A stretch of DNA of 64,000 bases from Morchella semilibera. Its lineage: Eukaryota; Ascomycota; Pezizomycetes; Pezizales; Morchellaceae. Shown one piece after another: positions 45,585 to 57,801 of the stretch. A program made the position numbers and the translations under genes. A model generated the notes under the pieces. That model did not search any database and had not been told where the DNA came from. It saw only the letters and a program-made list of their open reading frames with translations. The stretch is taken from positions 186,001-250,000 of the forward strand of contig CM018606.1 in the NCBI GenBank assembly GCA_009192285.1. Direction: 5' to 3'. Position 1 is the stretch's first letter, and every line of letters begins with the position of its first letter.

Positions 45585-46020
45585 TGCTCCCGTTTAGAAT
45601 CCCTGCATTTTTAACCAATGAAGCAGGGTTCTTCAGGCAAAAGGTGAACACCCGGTAGAGACCAGAGTTGGGGAGATGATTTGGGTTTAGCACGTTGCAT
45701 TTATTAACGCAGGGGCACAGACTAGGCCCTATCGGGCACAATTATTATAGGGCGGCACAGCGTAATCGTTGCTGCGTCAATGATTGCGGCGGTAGGAAAT
45801 TCGACGCAGCACAACGGTGCTGATGTGTTTGCTGGGGGGGAACGAGTACACTCAGTAAGGGACATGGAAATAATGTTCCCTTACCTTAGGTAGAGAATAC
45901 TTCATTTTCCAGCGGAGAGGGGGGCTACGGCAGCAACACATTCACAGCAAGGCAAGAACCCAGACTCTCGAATCGTAAGGACTGGAATGATATTCCTAGA
46001 CGACTACACACTCTCCTGTA
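45585..46020. other. No gene seen
   Basis: Short intergenic stretch between the hAT element and the satellite-rich region. Confidence 0.4.
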
Positions 46021-46029
46021 GCGCCTCAC

Positions 46030-46420
46030 AAATAAAGAAAACAACAAAGTGCGCAAAAGACACCGCACCTCCATGCCGATGCCTCGAAAACAAGAAAAAA
46101 ACAGCACAAAAACCAAACCCTCCAGCAATGGACTCCGCAACCCAATGCGAACGCCCAGTACCGCAAGTGAGCTAAAGACATCGCACCTCCATGCCAATGT
46201 CTCGGAAACAGAAAATGAAACGCAGAGACAAAATCCTCCAGCCATGGACTTGGCAACCCAATGCCAACGCCCAGTGCCATTATTAGACATGAAAGGAAAG
46301 GACAACAAAAACGCCTGCAAACGGTCAAACTGCGAACTAAAGATATCGCACCCGGCTATACCGATATCTCGAAACATGAAAACAAAAGAAAACATCGGTA
46401 ACCAGGGGAAAAACAAAAGA
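46030..46420. repeat. Imperfect tandem repeat, about 120-bp unit
   Basis: Three copies start AAAGACACCGCACCTCCATG, AAAGACATCGCACCTCCATG and AAAGATATCGCACCCGG; each continues with a CGAAAAC/CGGAAAC stretch, and the first two carry ATGGACT...GCAACCCAATG. Confidence 0.75.
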
Positions 46421-46730
46421 ATGGTACTGGTGCCTCAACTTGTCAATACAAGTTCGTTTCCGCCGGGGGTTGGACCTGTATGCAAGCGGTAATGGGAGAT
46501 GTCATATATCAGCCTCCGTGCAAACTAAGAGGTGATATAAGACACGTTCCCATTACCGCTCGCTGGAACTACAGACGTTAGGAATTAGACCCAAGATAAA
46601 TAAGGGGCGGGGTACTTACCGTCAGGCATGGCCGATTTCCGGCACCAAAGAAACAAGCAAAAACAAACCAAGTCCAGCTCCCCCCCAACAGAGGGCCCTT
46701 CCCTCTGCTCCCTGTTCTCCTAGCTCCCCC
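46420..46730. other. No gene seen
   Basis: Transition into the pyrimidine-rich satellite array, with a C-run at 46681-46687. Confidence 0.4.
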
Positions 46731-46732
46731 CT

Positions 46733-48075
46733 GGCAGGGGCCCATCCCGCTGCCGCACTCCCCCCACCGTCACCTCCACGGACTCTAACCGCTCCCCTCG
46801 CACCCCCTCACCCTCTCCCTCCCCCCGACCACGGACTCTAACCGCTCCCCTCCCACCCCTCCACCCCTCCCACCCCCTCCACCCCTCCCACCCCCTCCTC
46901 CCCACCCACCCCCACCCCACCCCCTCCTCCCCACCCACCCCCTCCCCACCCCCTCCTCCCTCTCCCTCCCTCCTCCCGCGGACTCTAACCGCTCCCCTCC
47001 CACCCCCTCACCCTCTCCCTCCCTCCTCCCGCGGACTCTAACCGCTCCCCTCCCACCCCCTCGCCCTCTCCCTCCCTCCTACCACGGACTCAAACCGCCC
47101 CCCTCCCACCCCCTCGCCCTCTCCCTCCCTCCTACCACGGACTCAAACCGCTCACCGCTCACCAACTCACCCTCTCCCTCCCTCCTGCCACGGACTCAAA
47201 CCGCTCACCACTCACCAACTCACCCTCTCCCTCCCTCCTACCACGGACTCAAACCGCTCACCGCTCACCAACTCACCCTCTCCCTCCCTCCTACCACGGA
47301 CTCAAACCGCTCTCCTGAGGTTTTTTGTGCGGAAACCTCCAAAACCCCAGAACGCACCCCCTCACCCACTCCCTCCCTCCTACCACGGACTTGAACCGCT
47401 CCCCTCGCACCTCCTCGCCCTCTCCCTCCCTCCTACCACGGACTTGAACCGCTCCCCTCGCACCTCCTCGCCCTCTCCCTCCCTCCTACCACGGACTTGA
47501 ACCGCTCCCCTCGCACCTCCTCACCCTCTCCCTCCCTCCTACCACGGACTTGAACCGCTCCCCTCACACCTCCTCGCCCTCTCCCTCCCTCCTGCCACGG
47601 ACTCAAACCGCTCTCCTGAGGTTTTTTGTGCGGAAACCTCCAAAACCCCAGAACGCACCCCCTCACCCACTCCCTCCCTCCTACCACGGACTTGAACCGC
47701 TCCCTCGCACCTCCTCGCCCTCTCCCTCCCTCCTACCACGGACTTGAACCGCTCCCCTCGCACCTCCTCACCCTCTCCCTCCCTCCTACCACGGACTTGA
47801 ACCGCTCCCCTCACACCTCCTCGCCCTCTCCCTCCCTCCTGCCACGGACTCAAACCGCTCTCCTGAGGTTTTTTGTGCGGAAACCTCCAAAACCCCAGAA
47901 CGCACCCCCTCACCCACTCCCTCCCTCCTACCACGGACTTGAACCGCTCCCCTCGCACCTCCTCGCCCTCTCCCTCCCTCCTACCACGGACTTGAACCGC
48001 TCCCCTCGCACCTCCTCGCCCTCACCCTCCCTCCTGCCACGGACTCAAACCGCTCACCTGAGATTTTTTGGCGGG
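46733..48075. repeat. Pyrimidine-rich satellite array with higher-order structure
   Basis: Basic unit of about 52 bp with CTCCCTCCCTCCTACCACGG followed by ACTTGAACCGCTCCCCTCG or the ACTCAAACCG variant. Every few units a divergent block with CTCCTGAGGTTTTTTGTGCG occurs, at 47313, 47614, 47862 and, changed, at 48054. The gaps of about 301, 248 and 193 bp differ by roughly one basic unit, showing copy-number change within a higher-order repeat. Long frames across it are by-products of the repetition. Confidence 0.9.
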
Positions 48076-48079
48076 AAAC

Positions 48080-49140
48080 CTCCAAAACCCCGTGGGGGAG
48101 TGCCAGCACCCCCTGAGAGCAACCCACCTCCCAGCCTGTCCAACAAGCCCACAACGTCCTGAGATGTCTCAACGGGGGTTTATTCAATCGGGAAACCCCC
48201 CAAAACCTGTCGGTGAGCACAAGAAGTTGATGTGACCCGAACGAACGAAAGAAGTAGCACAACAGGCGTTGGATGCAGCCTGTCGGGTTCGAAAGTCTTC
48301 CACGTCTTTGGAAGAGGCGGTGCGAGTGTCGTGTAGAGGTTCCCCCAGCGGGGAACCACAATGGTCCCTCGGGCCCGGAGTGGCTGCGGTAGTGGGGGTT
48401 TTGTTGTCAATGTGTGAGTGGTGGGGTGGCAGCGCCTCTCGAGGTTCGGAAAGGCGTTAAAGAACTCACTCTTTAAGAGTGGTGGTCCTAGCGAGTCAAA
48501 CGTAGACCTAAAGTTTAAATGTTAGCTTTGCTTTAATATTTCCAAAGTGATAAAAGTGTATACGAACCCGGTAGGAAGTTCTTAAAGCTCCGGCTGCCCC
48601 CTGGGGGAAAGCACCTGAAGCCGGTTGTCCAGGTTAGACAAGCGAATATGTTGTCATGTGGGGTTTCGCATCCGAGGCCCAACTGCCCAAAGACTAAGTT
48701 GGGGAAAGGTGATCGTGGTTGCTCGATAGGTGTCGTTCTGGGGTGGGTGTTTGGGAACCCAGGTTGCGTTTCGTTGGGTTGATACTCGATGCGTATCTGC
48801 TGGTGACAAGCGGCTTGTGTGTAAGGCCCATTGACCACTGGGTGAGGCAATATCAGCACGTCTGCTGATACTACACCACCCAATGGCCGCCGGGTTCCTT
48901 TCACCATCAGGTAAGGCTACGCCAGCACGTCTGCCAGCGCAACCCTACCCAACAGTGACACTTGCCGCTGTCGTTGAGGGTGATAGCGGCCTCAACAGTC
49001 CCAATGTGTTGAGGACTAAGTGTGTGATCTTCCCTATCTAAGTGTCAGGTCTAGGTTGTTCTCCGTGTCAATAGCGTTTATCGAGGAATTTCACTTACCG
49101 TAAGAGTCTCTCGGTACTCTTCTCCTCTCCTTCAACATCT
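48080..49140. other. Repeat-associated region, no gene
   Basis: Two related segments with CAGCACGTCTGCTGATACTA (48854-48873) and CAGCACGTCTGCCAGCGCAA (48913-48932) follow the satellite. No reading frame with domain likeness. Confidence 0.4.
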
Positions 49141-49217
49141 TCTCTTTTTTTTTTTTTTTTTTCTTTTCTTTTTTTTTTTTTTTTCTCTCCTTTTTTTTTT
49201 TTTTTTTTTTTTTTTTT
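49141..49217. repeat. Poly(T) block
   Basis: A run of about 75 bases of T interrupted by a few C, possibly the tail of an old retroposed copy on the minus strand; the sequence to its right (49220-50500) shows no recognisable element. Confidence 0.85.
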
Positions 49218-50510
49218 CTGGTTTTTGTTAGTGGCTGGTGGGGGAGGACTGGTAAGAGGTCTGCTTCCTACCGTCGCGAGGGAAAGCTGTCCTCGTAGTT
49301 AGGGTTTGTTACCCTCCCGGAAGCGTAGATCTCCGGGAGGGCCTTCACTGGCCGCCCAAAGATGGCGCTAGCTCTCCGACCGTGGCTAGCCCTCCACGTG
49401 ACTATCCGTTTCCGACTTGTCTTCCTGTCCTGAAGTTAGTTTTAAAGAGATATGGTCTCGGGAATGCTTTTCCTACCTCTGACACTGTGGCGAGTGCCCA
49501 TCTGTCATGCTTGTATGCCCCCATGGCCAACATGCCCAAATGATACAAGGTCCTATCTGTATACTCCTATTAGTCTCTTTCGCTTTGTCGCTGGTTCTGG
49601 TGAGGTGGCATACGTACATCTTTGTTCCCGCCTTCCTGGTAGAGTGATCTTGGGCCCTTTGGGCTGCCTGGCGAGTTTAGGGCCCGGGGAGGTCGTCCTG
49701 TTGCCATCCTCAATCGTGATGGATATTCCTCTGTCGTTTGTAGTCGCTGGCCTTGTGGATATCGTGGCTGCGGTCGGGCCATCGAGGTATGGTGGCGGTG
49801 CCGGCGCTCCTCCAGATGGTACACCTACACCATCTCTATCGTACGCATGCGTGGTGCGCTTGCTGCCGCCATCTCGAGCGGACCCGTCCTCGCAGAAACG
49901 TTGTTCGGTGGTGATATGATCGCCAAACTGTGATCACCATTGTTTCTGTCACCCACTGGGGTGGATCTATGCTAGTACAGATGTACCAGCGAAGGTTTTT
50001 CCCCATAGGTGGTGAATGTCTTCATCGTTGGACCTTGATGAGCATTCTAGAATTTTGAAAATTAGTGATTAAAAATCAAAAATTAAAATCCAGGTTAGTA
50101 CCCCAGGCGCGCGCTGGGGGACTGGTGGTGTTATCGTCAGGACAACCACCCTGGGGCCCCGAGGATCTGGCCGAAGCAGGAGGAAGAAGTACCGACTCCT
50201 CTGCCCATCGTCAAGGCGTGATTGTCGTCGTGATTTTGTTCGAGCCCAGGGGCCTGAGCTCGTCGGTTTTGAACCCCACAGATTTATGTTGGTGGGGATT
50301 CGCCGGCGAAGTTGCGGGCGCAGGGTGGCCCCGGATGGCAGTCGTCAGACTGTGATGCCGCCCGGGTCTTGTCGTATTGAAACCGGGCATAGCTTCATGT
50401 CTTAGGCATTGCCTAAGTTCTCGGCTCTCCCGTCGTGAGAGGCATTGTATGAGTTGCCAACTCATGGCATCCTCGTCCAGTGGTTCCCAAATTGTGAATT
50501 TCCGAGCGTG
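49218..50510. other. No supported gene
   Basis: Frames on both strands (49452-49919 plus, 49570-49824 minus) overlap and have no recognisable domain. GC-rich in the second half. Confidence 0.35.
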
Positions 50511-50514
50511 CTCA

Positions 50515-51127
50515 GGCTTGGGGGATGGGGTCGGCTTTCCAGGCTCCAGGTATCTGAGGCCTTCTGGGGTCTGACACCGCGTTTAATTTTTTGGGGCCGT
50601 CTCCACTAACCCCGGGCCGTGTAGATGGGGGATGGGGCCGGCTTTCCAGGCTCCAAGTATCTGAGGCCTTCGGGGGTCTGACACCGCGTTTAACTTTTTG
50701 GGGCCGTCTCCACTAACCCCGGGCCGTGTAGATGGGGGATGGGGCCGGCCTTCCAGGCTCCAGGTATCTGAGGCCTTCTGGGGTCTGGCACCGCGTTCAA
50801 TTTTTGGGGCCGTCTCCACTAACCCCGGGCCGTGTAGATGGGGGATAGGGCCGGCTTTCCAGGCTCCAAATATCTGAGGCCTTCTGGGGTCTGACACCGC
50901 GTTTAATCTTTTGGGGCCGTCTCCACTAACCCCGGGCCGTGTAGATGGGGGATGGGGCCGGCTTTCCAGGCTCCAAGTATCTGAGGCCTTCTGGGGTCTG
51001 ACACCGCGTTTAACTTTTTGGGGCCGTCTCCACTAACCCCGGGCCGTGTAGATGGGGGATGGGGCCGGCTTTCCAGGCTCCAAGTATCTGAGGCCTTCTG
51101 GAGTCTGGCACCGCGTTCAATTTTTGG
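50515..51127. repeat. Tandem array of a 106-bp unit, about six copies
   Basis: GTGTAGATGGGGGATGGGGC recurs; its GTAGAT falls at 50621, 50727, 50833, 50941 and 51047, spacing 106, 106, 108 and 106 bp. Copies differ by a few percent. Minus-strand frames through the array are a consequence of repetition. Confidence 0.92.
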
Positions 51128-51129
51128 TT

Positions 51130-51660
51130 TCCCCAACAGCCGAGCAGCTTAGCGGTAGTGGACCGGCGAGGTTGCGGCCTCAGCGGTGCTCTGACTCTAA
51201 CCATTGTCGTAGCGTAATGGCGGTTTTGGGATCTCAATTCCCCTGTCGTGCCTCAACTAGTTTTGAGGAGCGGACGACTCTGCGGCCTTGCAAGAACGAT
51301 CTTCCTCTCCAGGCAAGAGGGTTTCCAGCTTCGATCGTGCTGGTGGTGGTCTGCTTCTCCTCACTGTCAAGTGGAATTATACTGGCAGACCAGCGGATTT
51401 GCCCCCTCGGTGGAGTTAGGAGTGTGCTGCATCTTCGTAGCGTGATGCGCGGAATTGGGTGTACTCGGGGATAAAAGTGCTGAAAGATTAAAGAAAATAA
51501 TAAAAAAAAAAAAAAAAAAGGAAATCAAGCACTGTAAGGACAGTAACGGGGCAAAAGCCCCAACTTTTCGGTCACCCCTCTGCTGTACCCAAGAATAATT
51601 AGTTGACTTTCCGTGGGAAATGATCAATTGACAGGAAAAGGCTGTGCTTACGAAATCTTC
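51130..51660. other. No gene seen
   Basis: Spacer between the 106-bp array and the 3' end of the pseudokinase gene, with an A-run at 51502-51520. Confidence 0.4.
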
Positions 51661-51665
51661 TAACC

Positions 51666-54600
51666 TCATTTCCTCCCCTTTGCCGGCTTTCTCTTGCCAG
51701 CCCGGGTCGAGGGACCGCGGCGAGGGGTCAACACAGCATCGTTGTTGATCCTGCCAGCTGCATCTCTCGCCGAGGCCCTGGTAGCCGGCCCGTGGTAAAT
51801 GTCCCTACTTGCGACCGCTGTGCGTCGGGTATTGGCCAGAGGATTGACGGCTCGATCAGCACGTCCTATCCTTGGGGTACCAGGAATGACGGTGGGGGCA
51901 GCAGATGGGCGAGCAGGTGATGGAGCGGGAGGGGAGGTCTGAGGAGTAACGGGGTGTGGAAACGGGGGGAGAAACGGGGGGGTTGACAGCGCGGGAGACG
52001 GTAGGGGAGACAGCGGGGGGACGGCGGCGGCGGTGGCGGCGGAGGAGGAGGTACCTGACAGAGCGTCCTCGGCGGTGGGAGCATTGGGAGAAGTGGAGGA
52101 GACAGCAGCTGACCCGACCACATGGTTACTGTCAACGGCTACTGACCCCTCACTCTCATTCCTCCGTCTCTCCCAGTAGGCTCCCACCGTGGCCTCACTC
52201 TCGGCGTCCAGGCACGCAACCTGGCCAGCCTCTTGCCCACCTAATCCAGACTCGATCATGGCAGCGACGGTTTCAGCCCTTTCCCTCTGCTGTTTCACAG
52301 CTGCTCGGGTCTGGTGCAACTTGGCCACCCCCCCGGCTCGACCTACTCCATTGCCAGGGCCCTTTCCATTTCTGGCAACTCCGCGAGGGATTGCTCCACG
52401 TCCGGCTGGGGTTGCTGGCGGCTTGGCTTGCTGGGCTTTTCCCGGGCTAGGTGGGAGAGGTGCTGGAGTTATTGAGGGCACTGGAGTCTCGTGATCGGAG
52501 CGGAAAAGAGCATCCAGGCGGGCTATGAGAGACGCCCCTTCGGCCATTCTTGCATTATAGACCCTGAGGAGGTCCCCCTGTTCTTGAATTGTCTTGTCCC
52601 TCACCTCAATCTGCGCCTCTTGCGAGGTGATTCTACCGGTGCGGGACTCGACATTCTCGAGGAGACCGCTCATCTCGGCGGCTTGGAGCTTAACCTCGCT
52701 CTCCAGGGCAGTAACTTTCCCCGCCAACTGGCTTGTCTGCTCATTGAGCCTTTGTATCTCCCCGGCCTGAGTTGAAACCACCTGGGAGCGGTCTAGGATT
52801 GTGCTCAGGTGAGCTCCAATCTCCTGAGCTTGACACCTTATAGTGTGCTCATGTCCGAGCACAATATTCTCAGCGTGGGATCTGAAGTTCGAGATCTCCT
52901 CTGCCTGAAGGTTTATCTGGGCGGCCTGGGAAAGTATCTGCTGGGCTTGGTTGTCATTGGCTGCCCTATGGTGACTAGCCGACTCGGCCTGTTGCTGGAG
53001 CTGAGCAAGTAGCTGGTTATTCACCTCGTTCCCCCTGGCGGCCTGGGACTTAAGCTTGTCGTTTTCTTGGCGGAGCAGTCTGTAGTCTCTACATTGGTTG
53101 TCGTAAACCTCATCCCAGTCAGCTTGTTTGTTCGCCATCTGCTCCTTTAGTGCTGCAACTTTCTCATTGAGAATCTCCGTCCTCTTTACGGCGTTTTCGT
53201 ATATACTGCAGGCTTGTATCTGTGCTTGTTCTATCTGCAGTTGGCTGGGGAGTGGAGGTGGTTTTCCTTCGGTCTGGATAGACGCATCCTGGGTTCGTGG
53301 CCGCGGAGGGAGTTGGTTCTGGGAGGTTGTGGTGGTGGAGCGTCCATTCGGACCAGAGCCCACATCTTTCTTGCCTGCCTCAGGATTCACCCCAAGGAAC
53401 CCGCCAAAAAGGTCGCTCAAGTCGTCCATCGCCTGGTCACCATCATTGTTTGCAGCCGGCTCTTCAAATGGCACAAACGGGTAACTCCCATTAAGTATTG
53501 GGGCTCTCTCTTCGCAGTATGGCTGGAGGACTCGACCACCCGAAGCAAGACTCCAAGTCTGCCTGCACCTGCGAACCTCTTGTAGAGCAGGATGATCAAG
53601 TGCCTGGTCCGCTCTAAGGCGCTCATCCGGATTGATTTTGCAGCATGCCTCGATCAGTTTGACAACTATCATTCTAGTATTAGTATTTGTGGCACTTCAT
53701 CTGGGGAGGAAGGGTCTTTGCGTGAAGACTTTGAGATAACCGGAATTAAGACCTACGTTGGGGATAGCGGGAACGAAACTGAAGCGGGAACGTCATCCAC
53801 CCATCGTTCAAAGCCAACAACCACTCCTTATAGTGTTCAAAAAGCTCAGGATGCGAATCGTCATCAAGGTCCCCTGTCCCTGCGCCTCTTGCATACTGCC
53901 TATATAGGGCCCCACATGTTATGGTCTCATAGAGAGTGGCACCTAGTGCCCACATATCTCTGTAGTTGCCAATAGTTAATATTAAGATCTAACCTCTAAA
54001 GTCAAGGTAAAACAACTGTGGGGGAGCTGGTAACTTACGCTTCTGTTCCGCGGTTCTGGGGTTCATCTCCTGTCATGTAAATCTCGGGCGAGTGATACAA
54101 CGGACATCCTCGTAAGAACACCGTATAGTCATCAATAGCGGCCATACCTGTAGCCCAACCGAAGCCAATTACCGCTACCCCTGAACTATGAGGCGCCCGT
54201 TCTGAGTAATCGCGTATCAAGATTGCCCTTGGCGAAATGTTGCGGTGGACACAGTCTTGCTTATGAATAGAATATACAGTTTGAACGAGGTCGTGCGCAA
54301 TATCAATGAAGTAGTCCTGGTTCAACGATAGGTATTGCTGTAGCTCCTGGAGGTTTTTGCCCGGAATGTAGTCCGTCACCAGAATTGCTACAGAGTGTTA
54401 GTACCAAGAATGAAAAGTTGTTGGATGAGACCTACTGCAATCGTCCTGCTCCTCAGTCCAGGAATCATGAAACCTTGCATTATAAGCATCAGTGGTCATC
54501 AGCGCCTTGACACAATAGATTTCCTCATGTGCTTTGTCGCTCTTAATGTGACCACGGGTGTTAGAATCGTCTTTTTATCAGTGGTAAATGGGCAGTGACT

Positions 54601-54831
54601 ACAACATACCAGATGCACTTCTCCCTGACCATTAGGACCGGGAGACTTCTTATATACCTTGAGAGCATATTCCCTACCCCGATCTCCGAATTTTGCTAAG
54701 AAAATAGCTGCGAAGTAGGTTTCGGCCAACACTGCTTTCAGATACCAGCCCTTGATGATTGCTCCTACGGAGTAGCGGTCGGGGAGGATTCCCGGGACAG
54801 ATAAGACATCGACTTCTTGGTACATATCCAT
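51666..54831 (-). CDS. Predicted pseudokinase B with long coiled-coil tail, five exons
   Basis: Exons 54831-54610, 54541-54436, 54387-54039, 53959-53757 and 53665-51666 join in phase to 959 residues. The fold follows a protein kinase (YALKVYKKS lysine at 58, D-x-W in DMWALGATLY, DERLRADQALDHPAL near the end of the domain). The key residues are lost: the HRD motif reads HRN at 157-159, the catalytic Lys is Ser, the metal-binding Asn is Ala, and DFG is GFG at 184-186. The Gly loop is also degenerate. The last exon adds a tail of about 600 residues: a long heptad-like coiled coil (repeats of QAQEI, EIQRLNEQ, LESEVKLQAAEM) and then a Pro/Ser/Thr/Ala-rich low-complexity end. Start taken at the first ATG of MDMYQEVDVL; the same frame extends to 55077 into the tandem repeats. 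A scaffold or regulatory role is inferred. Confidence 0.75.
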
Positions 54832-54929
54832 CTCGTACTTTGTGTAAGTGGGGTTGAGGTTTGGGGGTGGTTCTATAATTTTTTCCGAGAGTTGTAATTT
54901 ATTTTGGGGTGATATCCGTCCGGGGTGAA

Positions 54930-56560
54930 ATCGGTCGGTGAAGAGATGGAGATATTTTGCAAGTCCTTTATTCTGTAGGAAAGCCTTGAGAGTCCGCTCA
55001 ACAAGTCTTCTTGCTTTTTTTTTTTTGATGAGAGAGGGGGGTTCTAGTTTCCGCTGCTTGGTTACTAGTTTCTTCAAGCTTCCGTGATACTAATCAACTG
55101 GTAGCGTCTTACAACTGCTTCGAGGCGTTGTACGGGAGAGATAAGGGGGGAGGAGTGGTGACGGTAGATCCGGGCAGGATTAAATTGCGCGGTTGGGATA
55201 GAGATATTTTGCAAGTCCTTTATTCTGTAGGAAAGCCTTGAGAGTCTGCTCAACAGGTCTTCTTGCTATTTTTTTTTTTGATGTGAGAGGGGGTTCTAGT
55301 TTCCACTGCTTGGTCTCTAGTTTCTTCAAGCTTCCGTCTTACAACTGCTTTGAGGCGTTGTGCGGGAGAGATAAGGGGAGGAGTGGTGACGGTAGATCCA
55401 CGCAGGATTAAATTGCGCGGTTGAGATAGAGATATTTTGCAAGTCCTTTATTCTGTAGGAAAGCCTTGAGAGTCTGCTCAACAAGTCTTCTTGCTATTTT
55501 TTTTTTGATGAGAGAGGGGGGTTCTAGTTTCGACTGCTTGGTCACTAGTTTCTTCAAGCTTCTGTGATACTAATCAACTAGTAGCGTCTTACAACTGCTT
55601 CGAGGCGTTGTACGGGAGAGATAGGGGGGGAAGAGTGGTGACGATAGATCCGGGCAGGATTAAATTGCGCGGTTGAGATAGAGATATTTTGCAAGTCCTT
55701 TATTCTGTAGGAAAGCCTTGAGATTCTGCTCAACAAGTCTTCTTGCTTTTTTTTTTTTTTTTTGATGTGAGAGGGGGGTTCTAGTTTCCACTGCTTGGTC
55801 TCTAGTTTCTTCAAGCTTGCGTGATATTAATCAACTAGTAGCAGGCGAATCCTATCAGAACACTGGTAGTGTCTTACAACTGCTTCGATCGAGGCGTTGT
55901 ACGAGAGAGATGAGGGGGGAGGAGTGGTGATGGTAGATCCGGGCAGGATTAAATTGCGCGGTTGAGATAGAGATATTTTGCAAGTCCTTTATTCTATAGG
56001 AAAGCCTTGAGAGTCTGCTCAACAAGTCTTCTTGCTTTTTTTTTTTTTTGATGAGAGTGCGGGGTTCTAGTTTCCACTGCTTGGTCTCTAGTTTCTTCAA
56101 GCTTGCGTGATACTAATCAACTAGTAGCAGGCGAATCCTATCAGGACTTTGGTAGCGTCTTACAACTGCTTCGAGGCGTTGTACGGGAGAGATGAGGGGG
56201 GAGGAGTGGTGATGGTAGATCCACGCAGGATTAAATTGCGCGGTTGAGATAGAGATATTTTGCAAGTCCTTTATTCCGTAGGAAAGCCTTGAGAGTCCGC
56301 TCAACAAGTCTTCTTGCTTTTTTTTTTTTTTGATGAGAGTGGGGGGTTCTAGTTTCCACTGCTTGGTCTCTAGTCTCTTCAAGCTTGCGTGATATTAATC
56401 AACTAGTAGCAGGCGAATCCTATCAGAACACTGGTAGCGTCTTACAACTGCTTCGAGGCGTTGTACGGGAGAGATAAGGGGGGAGGAGTGGTGACGGTAG
56501 ATCCGGGCAGGATTAAATTGCGCGGTTGAGAATTGTTTTTGAGGGGTGAATCTAGTCAGT
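54930..56560. repeat. Tandem repeats upstream of the pseudokinase, 228-289 bp units
   Basis: AGAGATATTTTGCAAGTCC recurs with its TTTTGC ending at 54960, 55212, 55440, 55692, 55981 and 56263, followed by a partial seventh copy. The repeat includes a poly(T) run of variable length, and the copy nearest the gene merges with its frame. Each unit has an open minus-strand stretch starting MKKLETKQWKLE or a variant, interrupted by poly(T)-length changes. Confidence 0.9.
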
Positions 56561-56850
56561 CTCTAGTTTCAATCAAGCTCCTCAGTGATATCTGATCAAC
56601 TGGGTTTGTGAAATCTAGTATGGCGCTAGTGGGGGTCTACTGGGGTCGTAGGGAGAGGTAGATGTGGTGACGGTAGATCCGGGCAGGATTAAATTGCGCG
56701 GTTGAGAATTGTTTTTGGGGGGTGAATCTAGTCAGTCTCTAGCTTCAATCAAGCTCCTCAGTGATATCTGATCGACTGGGTTTGTGAAATCTAGTATGGC
56801 GCTAGTGGGGGTCTACTGGGGTCGTAGGGAGAGGTAGATATGGTGAGTCC
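56490..56850. repeat. Two tandem copies of a 176-bp unit
   Basis: GTGACGGTAGATCCGGGCAG, ending (GTAG) at 56500 and 56676, begins two nearly identical copies that contain TATGGCGCTAGTGGGGGTCT. They share their first part with the adjacent larger array. Confidence 0.88.
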
Positions 56851-56899
56851 GAGTCGTCTCTAGTATCGATCTATGCACTCAGATAGAGGCCGTGATATC

Positions 56900-57790
56900 T
56901 AGGAATTCAAGGTAGGTCTAACAGCAGCTTCGAGGCGTTGAAAGATAGATGAGTGGTTTGTGACGGGAGATTATAGGCGGGACAAGGATTCAGAACTGTA
57001 TGTATCGATAGCGGTTGGATTGTTTGTTGGCTGGTTTAACAATTTGGTTTTTCGATACACGAAGGTCTGGAGGAAAAAAGGAAGAGAAGAAGAAGGGAGA
57101 GGATGTCGTTGCTATAGGTTTTTATGGGAGTCACATGTACAGTCGGCACTACACAACGCGTAGACTTATTTCGTAAATACACATCACAAACCACTTCAGT
57201 TTTCATAATACACATAAATACAGATTTTCTGGGGGCCTCTACTCTCTCAGTTCCGTAGTTAACCTAAAGTATGTTCATGATTTCGTGCGTAGCCCACATT
57301 CTGGGAACCGCACGTACGTACGTGCTGAGCGGCAATGTAAATAGTGGAGTGCCCTACAGTGGTAAACCATGTTATAGAGATGTCTGTCTATACTAGGAGC
57401 TCCTAGCATAACAAGAAAAACCTTAATTTTTCAAAGGGTGTTCAATAACCCTATCTAGGTAGTGGTTGTGATGTCTATCGCTATGTGCCTGGCTTTCGGT
57501 GATGTTGAGGGGGGCTTCACGCAGACTTTATTTTAGCTTTTGTAAACAGATCTAGCGCCGGTTTGCGCATGCATAGCAACCGGAAAGAATCCGGTAACTA
57601 TAGGAAAAGAAAGGTTACACGGGCAGGGAAGATCACGGAACTCCGGGCCACTAAGATAGACTTTATATAAGAAAATAATGTTTATTCAGCACTGGTAGTC
57701 TAAAGCGATGTACTACCCAATGCCATCCACCCCCCTAATCTTCACCCCAGGCTAGAATCTCATACATTCAGGATAGTAGAATTAGCCCGA
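56900..57790. other. Intergenic, no gene
   Basis: Short frame at 56960-57163 only; palindromic CACGTACGTACGTG near 57311. Confidence 0.45.
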
Positions 57791-57801
57791 GCACCGGTAA
57801 T

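Noticed and set aside
46720-48162. Long Arg/Gly/Glu-rich and Pro/Ser-rich frames in the satellite
   Set aside because: Produced by the 52-bp pyrimidine repeat, no start context or domain.
49452-49919. 155-codon plus-strand frame
   Set aside because: No domain and a competing minus frame; composition looks like GC-rich chance.
50583-51237. Repeated minus-strand frames with GLVETAPK-type wording
   Set aside because: Read-through of the 106-bp array; no evidence of a gene.
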